DNA of 64,000 nucleotides from Hirschia litorea (GCF_042665075.1 NZ_JBHTBR010000005.1:1222446-1286445); one strand, 5' to 3'; positions 37,610 to 47,136 are shown, counted from the stretch's first letter. The notes: a model not told the origin generated them from the sequence alone. Made by a program: numbers and translations.

Positions 37610-38599
37610 TTAATTTGAAACCACTACTTTACCAATTGCCTGACCACTCATCAGATGTTCATAGGCGTCGCCAACCTGTGAAAGTTGGAAGTGATTATCA
37701 TCAAGCAAAGGTTTGAGTGCGTCTGCATCTACGATATCTGCAAGTTTGCTCAATATCTCACCGTGCTTTCCACGATTGTGATCATGCAGCATTGGAATGA
37801 GCATAAAGATTACATGTATGGACAGGCCTTTGAAATGAGCAGGACTGAGGTCTAACTCAAGCAAAGCTACCGTCGTTGCTATTTGAGCGTTAAGCGCAGC
37901 AGCCTCAAACGAGTTTGTCATATTTGCTCCGCCTACGGTGTCAAATATGATATCAAATCCTTTTCCGCTAGTGTGTTTTTCAACATACTGAGCAACAGTC
38001 TCTGCTTTAAAGTCGATTGGTGTTGCGCCATAGCTTTTAATGATGTCCATCCGTTTGTCGCTGGTGTCAGTTGCGTAAACATCTGCACCGAAATGTTTGG
38101 CAAGCTGAGCAGCAACATGGCCGACTCCACCAGAGCCACCCTGAACCAATACTTTTTGGTTAGGACCAACATTGGCGCGTGTTAAACCTTCATATGCAGT
38201 GATACCAACAAGGGGTAGGGCGGCCGCTTCGCGCATTGATAAAGTTTTGGGTTTGTGCGCGATTAATCGGGCATCAGCGTTAATAAGCTCTGTTAAAGTG
38301 CCTTGCAAACCTATGAGGCCACCTGCACATCCATAGACTTCATCACCTGGAGTAAAACCTGTCACGCCGTTACCAACAGCTTCGACAACACCAGAGAAGT
38401 CCATACCAAGAATGGCAGGTAAATCTGGTGAAAGGGGTAATTGTTCCTGCCCCATTTGGCGGATCATAGTATCAACTGTGTTTACGCTGCTAGCGGCAAT
38501 ACGCACGAGCACATGACCGGCAGAAACGGTAGGCTCCGCTACGTCGGCAGGTTCGAATTTAGCGTCATTCCCGTAGGAGTTTAAGATCATGGCTTTCAT
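37610..38599 (-). CDS. zinc-independent MDR/quinone oxidoreductase-like enzyme
   Basis: 329 residues of the medium-chain dehydrogenase family. The N-terminal GroES-like part has AGHVLVRIAASSVNTVD and LGMDFSGVVEAVG; the nucleotide site is VLVQGGSGGVGHVAAQLAKH, indicating an NADPH-dependent quinone or enone reductase. The structural zinc cysteines are missing. It lies downstream of lysR with a copy of the 16-nt motif 74 bases before its start, so it is likely controlled by that LysR protein. Confidence 0.82.
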   Translation of the reverse strand: MKAMILNSYGNDAKFEPADVAEPTVSAGHVLVRIAASSVNTVDTMIRQMGQEQLPLSPDLPAILGMDFSGVVEAVGNGVTGFTPGDEVYGCAGGLIGLQGTLTELINADARLIAHKPKTLSMREAAALPLVGITAYEGLTRANVGPNQKVLVQGGSGGVGHVAAQLAKHFGADVYATDTSDKRMDIIKSYGATPIDFKAETVAQYVEKHTSGKGFDIIFDTVGGANMTNSFEAAALNAQIATTVALLELDLSPAHFKGLSIHVIFMLIPMLHDHNRGKHGEILSKLADIVDADALKPLLDDNHFQLSQVGDAYEHLMSGQAIGKVVVSN

Positions 38600-38672
38600 G
38601 GTGGACCCTCATTAATTGTTCATGAGGGGTACTTACATAATATAGTTTTTGGAGATAAGTGGCCTTGGTAAA

Positions 38673-38688
38673 TATTCAGTATTTAGAA
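38673..38688. promoter_or_regulatory. candidate LysR site upstream of the oxidoreductase gene
   Basis: TATTCAGTATTTAGAA is the exact reverse complement of the 16 bases at 39619-39634. It lies between the lysR stop and the oxidoreductase start. Confidence 0.55.
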
Positions 38689-38702
38689 TTTCAATATAAC
38701 TT

Positions 38703-39605
38703 TTAAGTCAACCATGCTGGAGATGAGCCAACTTTTTCGATTAAGAAATCGATCATAACGCGGACTTTTCCTGTCAGCACGTTTGACTTCGGGTAAACTA
38801 ACCATATTGCAGAACCATCATTTACCTCATAGTTTGGTAGGACTCGTACTAGTGATCCATCTCGTAATTCTTTGTGGAGGCTCCAGATAGAGCCCATCGA
38901 GATACCTATGCCGCCAAGTGTTGCTAGACGTGTGCTTGCGCCGTCGTCGCATTGGACACGAGTTTTAGCGTGGGGAGGTGGGAATTGAAAAAGCTGTGCC
39001 TCAGAAGATGTTAAGTCACGTTTCAAATCTCCGAAGATTACCAACCTATGGTTTGCAAGGTCGTTTGGCGTCTCTGGCGTGCCGTAACGTGCTAGATAAG
39101 CAGGTGATGCACATAGCACTCGTTTATCATCAGCAAGCTTTCGTCCAATCATTGTGCTGTCTTCAATAGCCAAATTTCGAAGGGCGAGATCATATCCCCC
39201 CTCTATTAGTTTGGCCTGAGTGTCAGAAAAACGAAGGTCGAGATTAATTCCTGGATAGCGATCTAAAAATTCTGGAAGTATCGGTGCGATATAAAGTTGG
39301 GCGAATGTGCTAGAACAGGCGAAACGAAGTGTCCCTGAAATTTCCGGATTGCCTCTACCTAGCGCAACCAGCCCAGCATCTTCCTGCGCTATAATCTCTT
39401 TTGCGAATGGAAGAAATTCTTTTCCCTCCAATGACAAGGAAACTTTACGTGTAGATCGATGAAGCAGGTCTGCACCGACTTCTTTTTCTAGCTTTGCAAG
39501 GCGTGCTCCAGCCACCGCCGGTGCTAATCCCAGCTGTCGACCTGCTGCACTGATATTCAGGAGTTCAGCTGAAATTACAAACAGTCGTAAGGCTTCTGTG
39601 TCCAT
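38703..39605 (-). CDS. LysR-family transcriptional regulator
   Basis: About 300 residues. The helix-turn-helix covers the first 60 residues (LRLFVISAELLNISAAGRQL, then APAVAGARLAKLEKEVGADL), followed by the effector domain (GTLRFACSSTFAQLYIAPIL). ATG 39605 gives the usual MDTEALRLF start with a GGA seven bases upstream; ATG 39608 and 39617 are also possible. The divergent neighbour is an oxygenase operon and the downstream gene an oxidoreductase; a 16-nt element is repeated before lysR and the oxidoreductase, so both are likely targets. Confidence 0.88.
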   Translation of the reverse strand: MDTEALRLFVISAELLNISAAGRQLGLAPAVAGARLAKLEKEVGADLLHRSTRKVSLSLEGKEFLPFAKEIIAQEDAGLVALGRGNPEISGTLRFACSSTFAQLYIAPILPEFLDRYPGINLDLRFSDTQAKLIEGGYDLALRNLAIEDSTMIGRKLADDKRVLCASPAYLARYGTPETPNDLANHRLVIFGDLKRDLTSSEAQLFQFPPPHAKTRVQCDDGASTRLATLGGIGISMGSIWSLHKELRDGSLVRVLPNYEVNDGSAIWLVYPKSNVLTGKVRVMIDFLIEKVGSSPAWLT

Positions 39606-39618
39606 CATTATATCCATT

Positions 39619-39634
39619 TTCTAAATACTGAATA
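39619..39634. promoter_or_regulatory. candidate LysR site in the lysR/oxygenase divergent region
   Basis: TTCTAAATACTGAATA, identical (inverted) to 38673-38688. Its place just ahead of lysR and about 95 bases before the oxygenase start fits autorepression combined with divergent activation. Confidence 0.55.
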
Positions 39635-39728
39635 ATACAATACCGCATTTATATATGAAATTAAATCAATAAATAGGATGTATCGGACAGGCCTGTATCG
39701 GCCTTCATTTTCGAAATGGAATGGAACC

Positions 39729-40529
39729 ATGCAGATTGATGCTAGCGTAAACTATCACGTTAAAAAGCTTTTACCGCAGGCCTTTGAATTTGACGTGGAC
39801 GGAATTTTGGGGAATTTAGTGTCTCCAGAGCTTGTCGCGACTGATATAAAGGTCACCAATTTACGCAAGAGTGACTGTCAGCCTACATTCAATCGCGATG
39901 GTATCGAGTTTATTTATAACCCATCGCGCGTAAAGCGATTTGAATGTGATGATGGCTGGCAGACAATTTATGATCAAGAGCTGAGTGATCTGTTGAAAGC
40001 AAAGATTGGCGCTCAGGAGGTCATTGTATTTGACCATACGGTTCGTGTTGATGACCCAACAGCTCCTCGTCGTCCCGCTCGAAATGTCCATAGTGATTAC
40101 AATAGAGCTGGCGCAGAGCAACGTCTCATCGACTTGGTTGGTGAGGAGCGGGCACAGACGTTTAAAAAGTCAGGGTATGGATTTGTGAATGTCTGGCGGC
40201 CGGTCGAGAATATTATCCGGTCATCGCCACTTGGCTTCATTCGCCCCGTGTCGATGAACTCTGAAGATTGGATAGATATCGAGCTGATCTATCCAGACCG
40301 TCATGGTCAAATTCTTGGTGTAACTGTCAATCCACACCATGAATGGTTCTATCAGTCAGAGATGAATCCTGACGAAGTCATTATTTTTAACATTTTTGAC
40401 AATAGAGGGGGGCCTTCCTTGGCGCATAGCGCGTTGGATCTCCCAAACGACCATCACGTGACTGTTCCTCGCAAAAGTATCGAGAGCCGGACTCTTGTCC
40501 GGTATTCAGAAGTAATGAAAGGCATATAA
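39729..40529 (+). CDS. CmcJ/NvfI-family oxygenase-like protein
   Basis: 266 residues from ATG 39729; an ATG at 39678 would add 17 residues that do not look like the family. The protein resembles CmcJ (cephamycin 7-alpha-methoxylation) and the fungal endoperoxidase NvfI, both of the GA4-desaturase-like group. Visible are RNVHSDYNRAGAE with an HxD pair (His121, Asp123), GFVNVWRPVENIIRSSPLGF, a later His in PSLAHSALDL (about 233) and Arg254 in ESRTLVRYSEV. These fit the facial triad and 2-oxoglutarate contact of Fe(II)/2OG enzymes. It starts an operon with a second Fe(II)/2OG oxygenase two bases downstream. Confidence 0.75.
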   Translation: MQIDASVNYHVKKLLPQAFEFDVDGILGNLVSPELVATDIKVTNLRKSDCQPTFNRDGIEFIYNPSRVKRFECDDGWQTIYDQELSDLLKAKIGAQEVIVFDHTVRVDDPTAPRRPARNVHSDYNRAGAEQRLIDLVGEERAQTFKKSGYGFVNVWRPVENIIRSSPLGFIRPVSMNSEDWIDIELIYPDRHGQILGVTVNPHHEWFYQSEMNPDEVIIFNIFDNRGGPSLAHSALDLPNDHHVTVPRKSIESRTLVRYSEVMKGI

Positions 40530-40531
40530 TC

Positions 40532-41446
40532 ATGTCATTAACCTTACTCGAAAAAGTTCGTAATGTGCCTCGCCCAACACGAGAAGCCATGCTTCAAAGA
40601 GATGCTTCTGTTCATCGTTTTTGGAACGAAAATAAAAAGGTGTTTGAAGAGGCTTGGACTGAGTGGGAACTCAAAGGTGGACATGGCCAAATCCGTTTGG
40701 ATGATTCCCTTTATGCGCCCAAACTTCGTCACGCTATTGAGCAGAGCTGGGAAAACCCTCATCAAGAGGTTTTGGTTAAAGACATTTGGACCGAAGTATT
40801 TCCAAATGTGTATAAGGCTCAGTTTTTCGACCCTGAGAAGCTCTACATCTTGAGAGAGTATATGAGGCGCGTGTCAGATGCGGAAATTCCTTTGCGCCCG
40901 CCATACGGGATTGTTTTGAACCGTGGGGGAGCGATGCTCGATCCTCGCTCAGAGGGATATCTAGCTGCCCCCACTTTTCAATCTTTTTACCGGAATTTGA
41001 TGAATCAATATATGAGGCCAATCTCTAGGGTTCTATTTCCAGATGTGTATGGGTTTGATAGTCAGACATTTGGTTTCTCGATCGCTTGGCAGGCTGGGAA
41101 AGATACAACCCTGCGCCCGCACACAGACGCATCAAGTGTAACCCTCAATATAAATTTGAACTTGCCGGATGAAAAATATTCTGGTTCAGCCGTGCGTTTT
41201 ATAGACCCAATAAGCCGAAGGGTTGAGAGTTTAACATTTGATCCAGGGACAGCGTTGATCCACCACGGAAATGTCGGTCATGCGTCTGAGCCTATCACCG
41301 AAGGTGAACGGCATAATTTCGTATTATGGCTTTATGGTGAAGGGGGGCAGGTGCCGCATCAATACGCCCCGCGTCATGAGCATGTCACTGCACATCAACG
41401 TTGGACGAAACCCAGCGTGGAACCTGACAAGTTTGCACCGTTTTAG
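40532..41446 (+). CDS. Fe(II)/2-oxoglutarate-dependent oxygenase
   Basis: 304 residues. The iron triad is readable as RPHTDASSVTLNINLN (His197, Asp199) and HHGNVGHASEPITEGERHNF (His250, with Arg260 for 2-oxoglutarate). The order HxD...H...R with about 50 residues between is that of prolyl-4-hydroxylase-like enzymes. There is no signal peptide. It begins two bases after the CmcJ/NvfI-like stop and is followed by an SDR gene after 47 bases; the three probably modify one substrate in sequence. The substrate is unknown. Confidence 0.8.
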   Translation: MSLTLLEKVRNVPRPTREAMLQRDASVHRFWNENKKVFEEAWTEWELKGGHGQIRLDDSLYAPKLRHAIEQSWENPHQEVLVKDIWTEVFPNVYKAQFFDPEKLYILREYMRRVSDAEIPLRPPYGIVLNRGGAMLDPRSEGYLAAPTFQSFYRNLMNQYMRPISRVLFPDVYGFDSQTFGFSIAWQAGKDTTLRPHTDASSVTLNINLNLPDEKYSGSAVRFIDPISRRVESLTFDPGTALIHHGNVGHASEPITEGERHNFVLWLYGEGGQVPHQYAPRHEHVTAHQRWTKPSVEPDKFAPF

Positions 41447-41493
41447 AAGGTCGCTGGAAGTTTTAGGGCCACAAATACTGGATAGGATAAACT

Positions 41494-42291
41494 ATGACCA
41501 AGACGATTTTGATTACTGGTGCTACCGATGGCATAGGTTTAGAGACAGCGAAAATGATCGCACCAAGCGGTCACACATTGCTGCTCCATGGGCGCAATGC
41601 AAATAAGTTAAGCGAAGCTGCTGAAGCTGTATGCTCAATATCTGGTGCTGGTGAAATCAAGACTTACCGTGCTGATTTGTCTATTTTATCTAACGTGAGA
41701 ACATTGGCTGCAGAGGTGCAAGAAGGTTTCGAATCTATCGATGTTCTTATTAATAATGCAGGCGTGTTCAAGTTGACGAACCCTCTTACAGATGAAGGCT
41801 ATGATGCACGTTTTATTGTAAATGTTGTAGCACCTTATCTTTTGACAAAAACTTTGCTTCCGGCATTGGGGGATCAGGGGCGAGTTGTAAATTTATCTTC
41901 GGCGGCGCAGTCGCCTGTGGATGTTCGCGGTTTTTTGAACAAACGCACTTTCTCCGACGGTGAGGCGTATGCGCAAAGTAAGCTTGCTTTGATTATGTGG
42001 TCAGTTGAAATGGTAAGAGTGCTTGATGCGAATGGCCCTATGATCGTCGCTGTTAATCCAGCATCTTTCTTGGGCAGTAAGATGGTAAAAGAAGCGTATG
42101 GACGTGAAGGAAATGATCTTCGTATTGGAGCGGACATCCTCACTCGTGCGGCGTTGAGTGAGGAATTTATGAATGCGTCAGGGCGTTATTACGACAATGA
42201 TCGCAAGTCGTTTGCTCAACCTCATCCGGATGCTTTGGACACTGCTAAAAACAAACGCCTTATTGAGGCTATAGAGAATTTGGTGAGTTAA
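41494..42291 (+). CDS. short-chain dehydrogenase/reductase
   Basis: 265 residues. The cofactor motif is TGATDGIG near the N-terminus, with RNANKLSEAAEA suggesting NADP preference; NNAG and the catalytic pair YAQSK are present, with a Ser in VVNLSSAAQS. It resembles retinol-dehydrogenase-like SDRs. It ends the oxygenase operon and converges on the lacI gene. Confidence 0.85.
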   Translation: MTKTILITGATDGIGLETAKMIAPSGHTLLLHGRNANKLSEAAEAVCSISGAGEIKTYRADLSILSNVRTLAAEVQEGFESIDVLINNAGVFKLTNPLTDEGYDARFIVNVVAPYLLTKTLLPALGDQGRVVNLSSAAQSPVDVRGFLNKRTFSDGEAYAQSKLALIMWSVEMVRVLDANGPMIVAVNPASFLGSKMVKEAYGREGNDLRIGADILTRAALSEEFMNASGRYYDNDRKSFAQPHPDALDTAKNKRLIEAIENLVS

Positions 42292-42357
42292 ACCGCTAAT
42301 ATAAAGGTACTCAAAAAAGTACCGGCTAAACAAAGGTGGTGGACAAACTTACTTCGC

Positions 42358-43386
42358 TTAGCCGCCGCATGTTTCTCGAACTATCAAGTTTGTTGGCAGT
42401 CGTTCCGAGCGGCTGGCGTGGCCGCGACCATCAAGTAGTTTGGATACCAATAATCGTCCGCCCTTGCGAGTATCTTGGGAAACGGTTGTCAGGGCGGGAT
42501 AGGATAATTTTGCAAATGGGATATCGTCATAGCCTATAACGGATATATCTTCCGGAATTTTTAGGCCTGATTTTCCAATAGCCCTGATTGCCCCTAATGC
42601 AAGTACGTCACTTGCTGCAATTACAGCGTCAAACTTCACACCAGATGTAATTAGACTTTCCATCGCGGCTTCCGCTGATTCTAATTCGAAATGGGCGGGG
42701 ACAATCAACCTATCATCTATAGATAAGCCTGATTGAGCGTGTGCATCCATATATCCACGATGGCGTTGGGCCGCCTCCGGTGCTTGTGTATCCCCTAGAA
42801 AAACTATGCGTTGTCTATTCAGTCTGATGAGGTGGGCGGTGGCGCGCCGTCCGCCTTCCGGATTGTCACTTCCTACACAGCAATACTCTTGATCAGAAAA
42901 TTCTGCTCCCCATACAACAAACCTCTTATCCTCTTGGCTAAGCGCATTGAAGTCAGAGCGAAGTGCGCTTTGACCAATGAATATAATGCCGTCTGCGCGG
43001 CTTGTTTTCATGGCGAATGCTAAGTCGTCATAGGTTCTCGGCGAGATATGGCTGACAAGAACATCACAATCTCTGTCGCGCGCGGCTGAATACACACCGT
43101 CCAATAACTGTATTAGGAAAGGATCGGAGCGGTGCGCATCTCTTGATTGAGGTTGCGGTACGACAATAGCGATTGTTGCATCAGCCCCAATAGGGCCTGA
43201 TGGCATGGACTGTCGGAAAGGATAGTCCATTTGGCGTGCGAGTTGCCATATATGTTCTTTCGTGCGCCGATTGATTGCCGGGCTATCATTTAGCGCTCTG
43301 GAAACTGTTGAGACAGAGACACCTGACGAGCGCGCAAGATCTTCTAAACGTGTGGCTTTGCGGCGTGCAGAAGGTGTATCACCCAT
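42358..43386 (-). CDS. LacI-family regulator, probable maltodextrin regulator
   Basis: 342 residues. The DNA-binding head is LEDLARSSGVSVSTVSRALN followed by DSPAINRRTKEHI and hinge; the sugar-binding domain shows ADGIIFIGQSALRSD, VGSDNPEGGRRATAHLI and AASDVLALGAIRAI with VIGYDDIPFAKLSYPALTTV. It is the third gene after an amylase lipoprotein and an alpha-glucosidase, 13 bases behind the latter, so the regulator is made with the enzymes it controls. Likely sites are the TGCAAAA dyads in 46973-47209 and 59827-60033. Confidence 0.9.
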   Translation of the reverse strand: MGDTPSARRKATRLEDLARSSGVSVSTVSRALNDSPAINRRTKEHIWQLARQMDYPFRQSMPSGPIGADATIAIVVPQPQSRDAHRSDPFLIQLLDGVYSAARDRDCDVLVSHISPRTYDDLAFAMKTSRADGIIFIGQSALRSDFNALSQEDKRFVVWGAEFSDQEYCCVGSDNPEGGRRATAHLIRLNRQRIVFLGDTQAPEAAQRHRGYMDAHAQSGLSIDDRLIVPAHFELESAEAAMESLITSGVKFDAVIAASDVLALGAIRAIGKSGLKIPEDISVIGYDDIPFAKLSYPALTTVSQDTRKGGRLLVSKLLDGRGHASRSERLPTNLIVRETCGG

Positions 43387-43399
43387 ATAGTAGAATTCC

Positions 43400-45064
43400 T
43401 CATTCTGTTTGCGTGATCAGCCTCGCCCAAAAACCACTCCAAGGTGCCAGTTTGTTTGTAAACGGACTATTCGGAGAGGTTGGACCAGCTTCAGTGGCTA
43501 TTAACTCCAAATTTTCTTGGATATCAATAAAGACGTGTTCATCCGTCAAATTATATCCACATAGTATCCGTTCTTGTCCAGATTTACGTATAAAAACCAA
43601 TATCCCGTCACTTTGTGGAATAAAAGTCTGATCCCCAATGCTTAGGGCTGGGATGGTTTTTCTTAATTTTACAAGCTTTTTAACGGCGTTGAGACAAGAT
43701 GAGTTGTCTTGATTCTGTTGATTTATACTTAAAGGGTAGTGATTATCGTCTACTGGCAGCCAAGGTTCCTCGTTTGAAAAGCCTGCATGAGGCTTGTCAT
43801 GATGCCAAGGAAGCGGCGTGCGCGCGCCATCTCGTCCTAGTGTGTGCGGCCAGTTTACTATTGCTTCTGGGTCGACAAGTTTATCAAAAGGAACATGGGC
43901 TTGTGGGAGGCCCAACTCTTCACCTTGATAGATAATTGGATTGCCTCGCAATGACATGAGCAGCATCATTAAAGTGTGGGATGCTTGGGGATGCTCTTCA
44001 TGAGGAATCCAACGAGAGACAGCGCGTGGAGCATCATGATTTGAGAAAGCCCAGCTGGGCCAACCTTCTTCAGAGTTTCCATCCCACATATTTACAGATT
44101 TCATAATCCCTTCTGTTGTGAGTTTTTCAGCGTACAGAAAATCGAAATTATAAGCGGAGTTAAGGTGCTTTTCGCCATGCGTAAAAGCTTTCATTTCGTG
44201 AATGGGGTCATCACCTCCAACTTCTGCAACGGTGAATTTTGCACCATAAGAATCTAAAAGTGTGCGCACTTTTTGAAGAAATGCAGGTATTTCAGGTTGG
44301 GACTGATTGTATGTATGCAATTGCATATCAAAAGAACGCGTTATCGCTTCTATTGGTTTGTTCGAGGGGGGGTTGTCCCGCAATTGAGTGTCATGCATTG
44401 AGAAATTGATGGCATCCAACCGAAAGCCATCAACATTGCGTTCTAGCCAAAAGCGAGTGGTTTCAAGCAGAGCGGCCTGTACTTCTGGATTGTTGACGTT
44501 TAGCTGAGGTTGTTCAGTCAGGAAATTATGAAGATAAAATTGCTTCCGGCGCGCATCCCATTCCCAAGCAGGGCCACCAAATACAGACTGCCAGTTTGAT
44601 GGGGGGCTGCCATCTGGTTTAGCGTCAGCCCAAACATACCAGTCGGATTTCTCATTTGTTCGGTCTTTTCGGCTCGTCTCAAACCAAGGGTGTTGGTCTG
44701 AAGTGTGAGAGTACACCTGGTCAATAATGACTTTTAGGCCAAGCTCGTGAGCGCGTTCTATGATTGCATCAAAGTCGGCAAGCGTTCCAAAAATGGGATC
44801 TACGTCGCAATAATTGGCAATATCATAGCCAAAATCCTTCATCGGAGATGTGTAAAATGGAGAAATCCATATACCATCAACTCCAAGTGATGCGACATAT
44901 TCCAATCCGCTTAGTATGCCCGCTAAATCTCCAACGCCGTCATCATTTGTATCGAGAAAACTGCGCGGGTATATCTGGTATATGACCGCGCCTTTCCACC
45001 AAAACGATTGTGAATTCGTGTGAGGGTGTACGCTTGGCTTAGCGAGTGTGGTTGAGGCATTCAT
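43400..45064 (-). CDS. GH13 alpha-glucosidase
   Basis: 554 residues, cytoplasmic (no signal). Motifs of the GH13 oligo-alpha-1,4-glucosidase group are complete: AVIYQIYPRSFLDTNDDGVG, DGFRLDAINF with nucleophile Asp217, VAEVGG with acid Glu281, and FSNHDAPR with Asp344. It releases glucose from maltose and maltodextrins after uptake. Its ATG directly follows the stop of the upstream amylase gene, with GGAG inside that gene as ribosome site. Confidence 0.93.
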   Translation of the reverse strand: MNASTTLAKPSVHPHTNSQSFWWKGAVIYQIYPRSFLDTNDDGVGDLAGILSGLEYVASLGVDGIWISPFYTSPMKDFGYDIANYCDVDPIFGTLADFDAIIERAHELGLKVIIDQVYSHTSDQHPWFETSRKDRTNEKSDWYVWADAKPDGSPPSNWQSVFGGPAWEWDARRKQFYLHNFLTEQPQLNVNNPEVQAALLETTRFWLERNVDGFRLDAINFSMHDTQLRDNPPSNKPIEAITRSFDMQLHTYNQSQPEIPAFLQKVRTLLDSYGAKFTVAEVGGDDPIHEMKAFTHGEKHLNSAYNFDFLYAEKLTTEGIMKSVNMWDGNSEEGWPSWAFSNHDAPRAVSRWIPHEEHPQASHTLMMLLMSLRGNPIIYQGEELGLPQAHVPFDKLVDPEAIVNWPHTLGRDGARTPLPWHHDKPHAGFSNEEPWLPVDDNHYPLSINQQNQDNSSCLNAVKKLVKLRKTIPALSIGDQTFIPQSDGILVFIRKSGQERILCGYNLTDEHVFIDIQENLELIATEAGPTSPNSPFTNKLAPWSGFWARLITQTE

Positions 45065-46972
45065 CTACTGTACTCCATCGGCAACTTTACATACAGCATA
45101 TCCCAAACTTGGTATGGTGAGAGAAAGAACGCCTGTTGCAGGGCTTGATTTGGGGCAGGTGCCGATGAGGGCTTCCCATTGGTTGGAGTGCCCATCGACA
45201 GGAAAGGTGAGGGTACGCGGTGTGTTTTCTGCGTTAAAGGCAATTACGTATTCTCGGCCGTCGTTCGGAGAAAATCGAGATAAAACAAATGTACTCTCTT
45301 CTGTATCGGCAAGGCGAACGATTTGAGTGCCTGTTCTTAGTGCGGAGTGTTGCGTACGAATGGCCGCCATTTGGGAAATTGCATAATATAGAGGGTGAGA
45401 CTTATCAAAATTGCTAGAGGAGGTGCGTGCATCTGAGCCGATAAGGATGTTATCATTGTAAGATGCTACTTTACTCGGGAACATATCTTCACGAGCGCCT
45501 TGGTCTCCTTCATCGGAAACGAAACCTTGTTCATCCCCATAATATATTGTTGGCACGCCGCGATTGAGCATTAATAAGGCGTGCGCAAGTTTTAATCGGG
45601 CTAGTTTTTCCTCTTGTGAAATATCTGGCATTTCATCTTGCATCATGCCGGAAAAACGACCCATATCGTGGTTCCCTAGGAAGGTTGGAAGATGCTGTCC
45701 ATTACGTGCTTGCTCGCCATATAGGTGGTCAGCATTAAATAATCGCTTGAGCTCTTCGCCGGGAGCCCCTTTAAGAACGAAGTCGGTCACAACGCCTTGG
45801 AAAGCAAAGTCAAGAACAGAAGGGATTTTGTCGCGTTTTGTGAATACAGCAAGTTGTCCAGCATCAAATTCGTACACTTCACCAAATATATGAAAATTTT
45901 CAATGCCTTCTTCTAGGGCCGTTTTTTCAAGCGCAGGGATGAGTTGCTGCCAAAATTCTGGATTTACATGTTTTGTCGTATCAATGCGAAATCCATCGAC
46001 ATGAAAATCTCGGATCCATTGAGCGTATATGTCGATAAATCCTTGCACAACAACGGGATGCTCCGTCATTAGGTCATCAAGCCCAGCAAAATCACCATAC
46101 ACTGCGTCTTCACCTTTAAACGTGGTATGTCCGCGATTGTGGTAATATATGGGGTTGTTCAACCATGCGGGTGTTTTAGCATTTTTCTCTTCTTCTGGGG
46201 TGAAGATGTTATATGCGAAATTTGGATCTGTTAGTTTCTCAAAATTTTCTTCCGTTTGGTGAATGGGATCATCTCCCAAGAAGCCGGTATTGGTGGCTTC
46301 ACCGGTGAAGTGACCTTTGGTCGTATAAGGATATTCAGCTAAAGGTAAATAGGGGCATTCACCTGTTTCTTTTAGTTCTTGAGGGGCGTTAACCCCATGA
46401 CATTCCTCATATTTTATTACATCGGCGGTGTGGTTGGTGATAATGTCCATATAGACTTTCATGTTGCGTGCGTGGGCTGCATCTACAAATTCCTTGAAGT
46501 CTTCTCGGGTTCCCAAATGAGGGTCAATATCGGTGAAGTCGGTGATCCAATAACCGTGATACCCAGAAGATTCTAGGCCAGGCGGACCTTGTACGGCTTT
46601 GTTTTTGAAAATGGGGGTGAGCCATATCGCTGTGGCACCCAAACCTTGAATATAATCAAGTTCTTGTGTGAGACCCTTCAGGTCTCCGCCGTGATAAAAT
46701 CCTTTGTGACTTGGATCGAACCCGTGGGTTAGTTTATCGCCAGAAATGTTGCCGGTATCGTTTTGGGGATCGGCATTTGCGAATCTGTCAGGGAGGACGA
46801 AATAGATGATTTCGTCAGCGGGGGTGCGATCAGAATAGGCAACGCTATAATTATTCTGAATTGGTTCGGCTGTACTGCATTGTATTAAAAGAGGAAAAAC
46901 AGAAGCCGCTAAGAGTGTGGATAGGCGACGTAAGCTTTTGGGGAGCTTTTGTCCCGTTGGGGGGGGCTGCAT
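45065..46972 (-). CDS. GH13 alpha-amylase/cyclomaltodextrinase-type lipoprotein
   Basis: 635 residues from ATG 46972 behind AGGAGG; the longer frame to 47014 has no support. The N-terminus ends in lipobox LIQC, so the enzyme is anchored in a membrane facing the periplasm or outside. GH13 motifs: IIYFVLPDRFANADPQNDTG, HVDGFRIDTTKHVNP (nucleophile), IFGEVYEFD (acid) and FLGNHDMGR. Hydrolysis of starch or cyclomaltodextrin is inferred. It heads the operon amylase-glucosidase-LacI and is divergent from the GH97 gene. Confidence 0.9.
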   Translation of the reverse strand: MQPPPTGQKLPKSLRRLSTLLAASVFPLLIQCSTAEPIQNNYSVAYSDRTPADEIIYFVLPDRFANADPQNDTGNISGDKLTHGFDPSHKGFYHGGDLKGLTQELDYIQGLGATAIWLTPIFKNKAVQGPPGLESSGYHGYWITDFTDIDPHLGTREDFKEFVDAAHARNMKVYMDIITNHTADVIKYEECHGVNAPQELKETGECPYLPLAEYPYTTKGHFTGEATNTGFLGDDPIHQTEENFEKLTDPNFAYNIFTPEEEKNAKTPAWLNNPIYYHNRGHTTFKGEDAVYGDFAGLDDLMTEHPVVVQGFIDIYAQWIRDFHVDGFRIDTTKHVNPEFWQQLIPALEKTALEEGIENFHIFGEVYEFDAGQLAVFTKRDKIPSVLDFAFQGVVTDFVLKGAPGEELKRLFNADHLYGEQARNGQHLPTFLGNHDMGRFSGMMQDEMPDISQEEKLARLKLAHALLMLNRGVPTIYYGDEQGFVSDEGDQGAREDMFPSKVASYNDNILIGSDARTSSSNFDKSHPLYYAISQMAAIRTQHSALRTGTQIVRLADTEESTFVLSRFSPNDGREYVIAFNAENTPRTLTFPVDGHSNQWEALIGTCPKSSPATGVLSLTIPSLGYAVCKVADGVQ

Positions 46973-47006
46973 TGTTTTCCTCCTAGTTTGGTCGTTGGTA
47001 TATTTG

Positions 47007-47026
47007 TTTTGCAAATTTATGCAAAT
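47007..47026. promoter_or_regulatory. TGCAAAA-type operator candidate (amylase promoter side)
   Basis: TTTTGCA-AATTTA-TGCAAAT, an inverted pair of half-sites, lies 35 bases before the amylase start. The same half-site recurs at 47137-47157, 59874-59890 and 60015-60033. Confidence 0.5.
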
Positions 47027-47136
47027 AATTGCTATTTTGTCTAGAATGAAAATGGCTCAATCATTAGCGAAACGTCGAATACAGCCGATTTTCTTACGTA
47101 ATAACGTGTAATTAGCCATTTTTATGTACCTAAATG

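Noticed and set aside
42292..42357. GGTACT-CAAAAA-AGTACC as terminator between SDR and lacI
   Set aside because: Only a 6-bp stem and no T tract; too weak to list as a feature.
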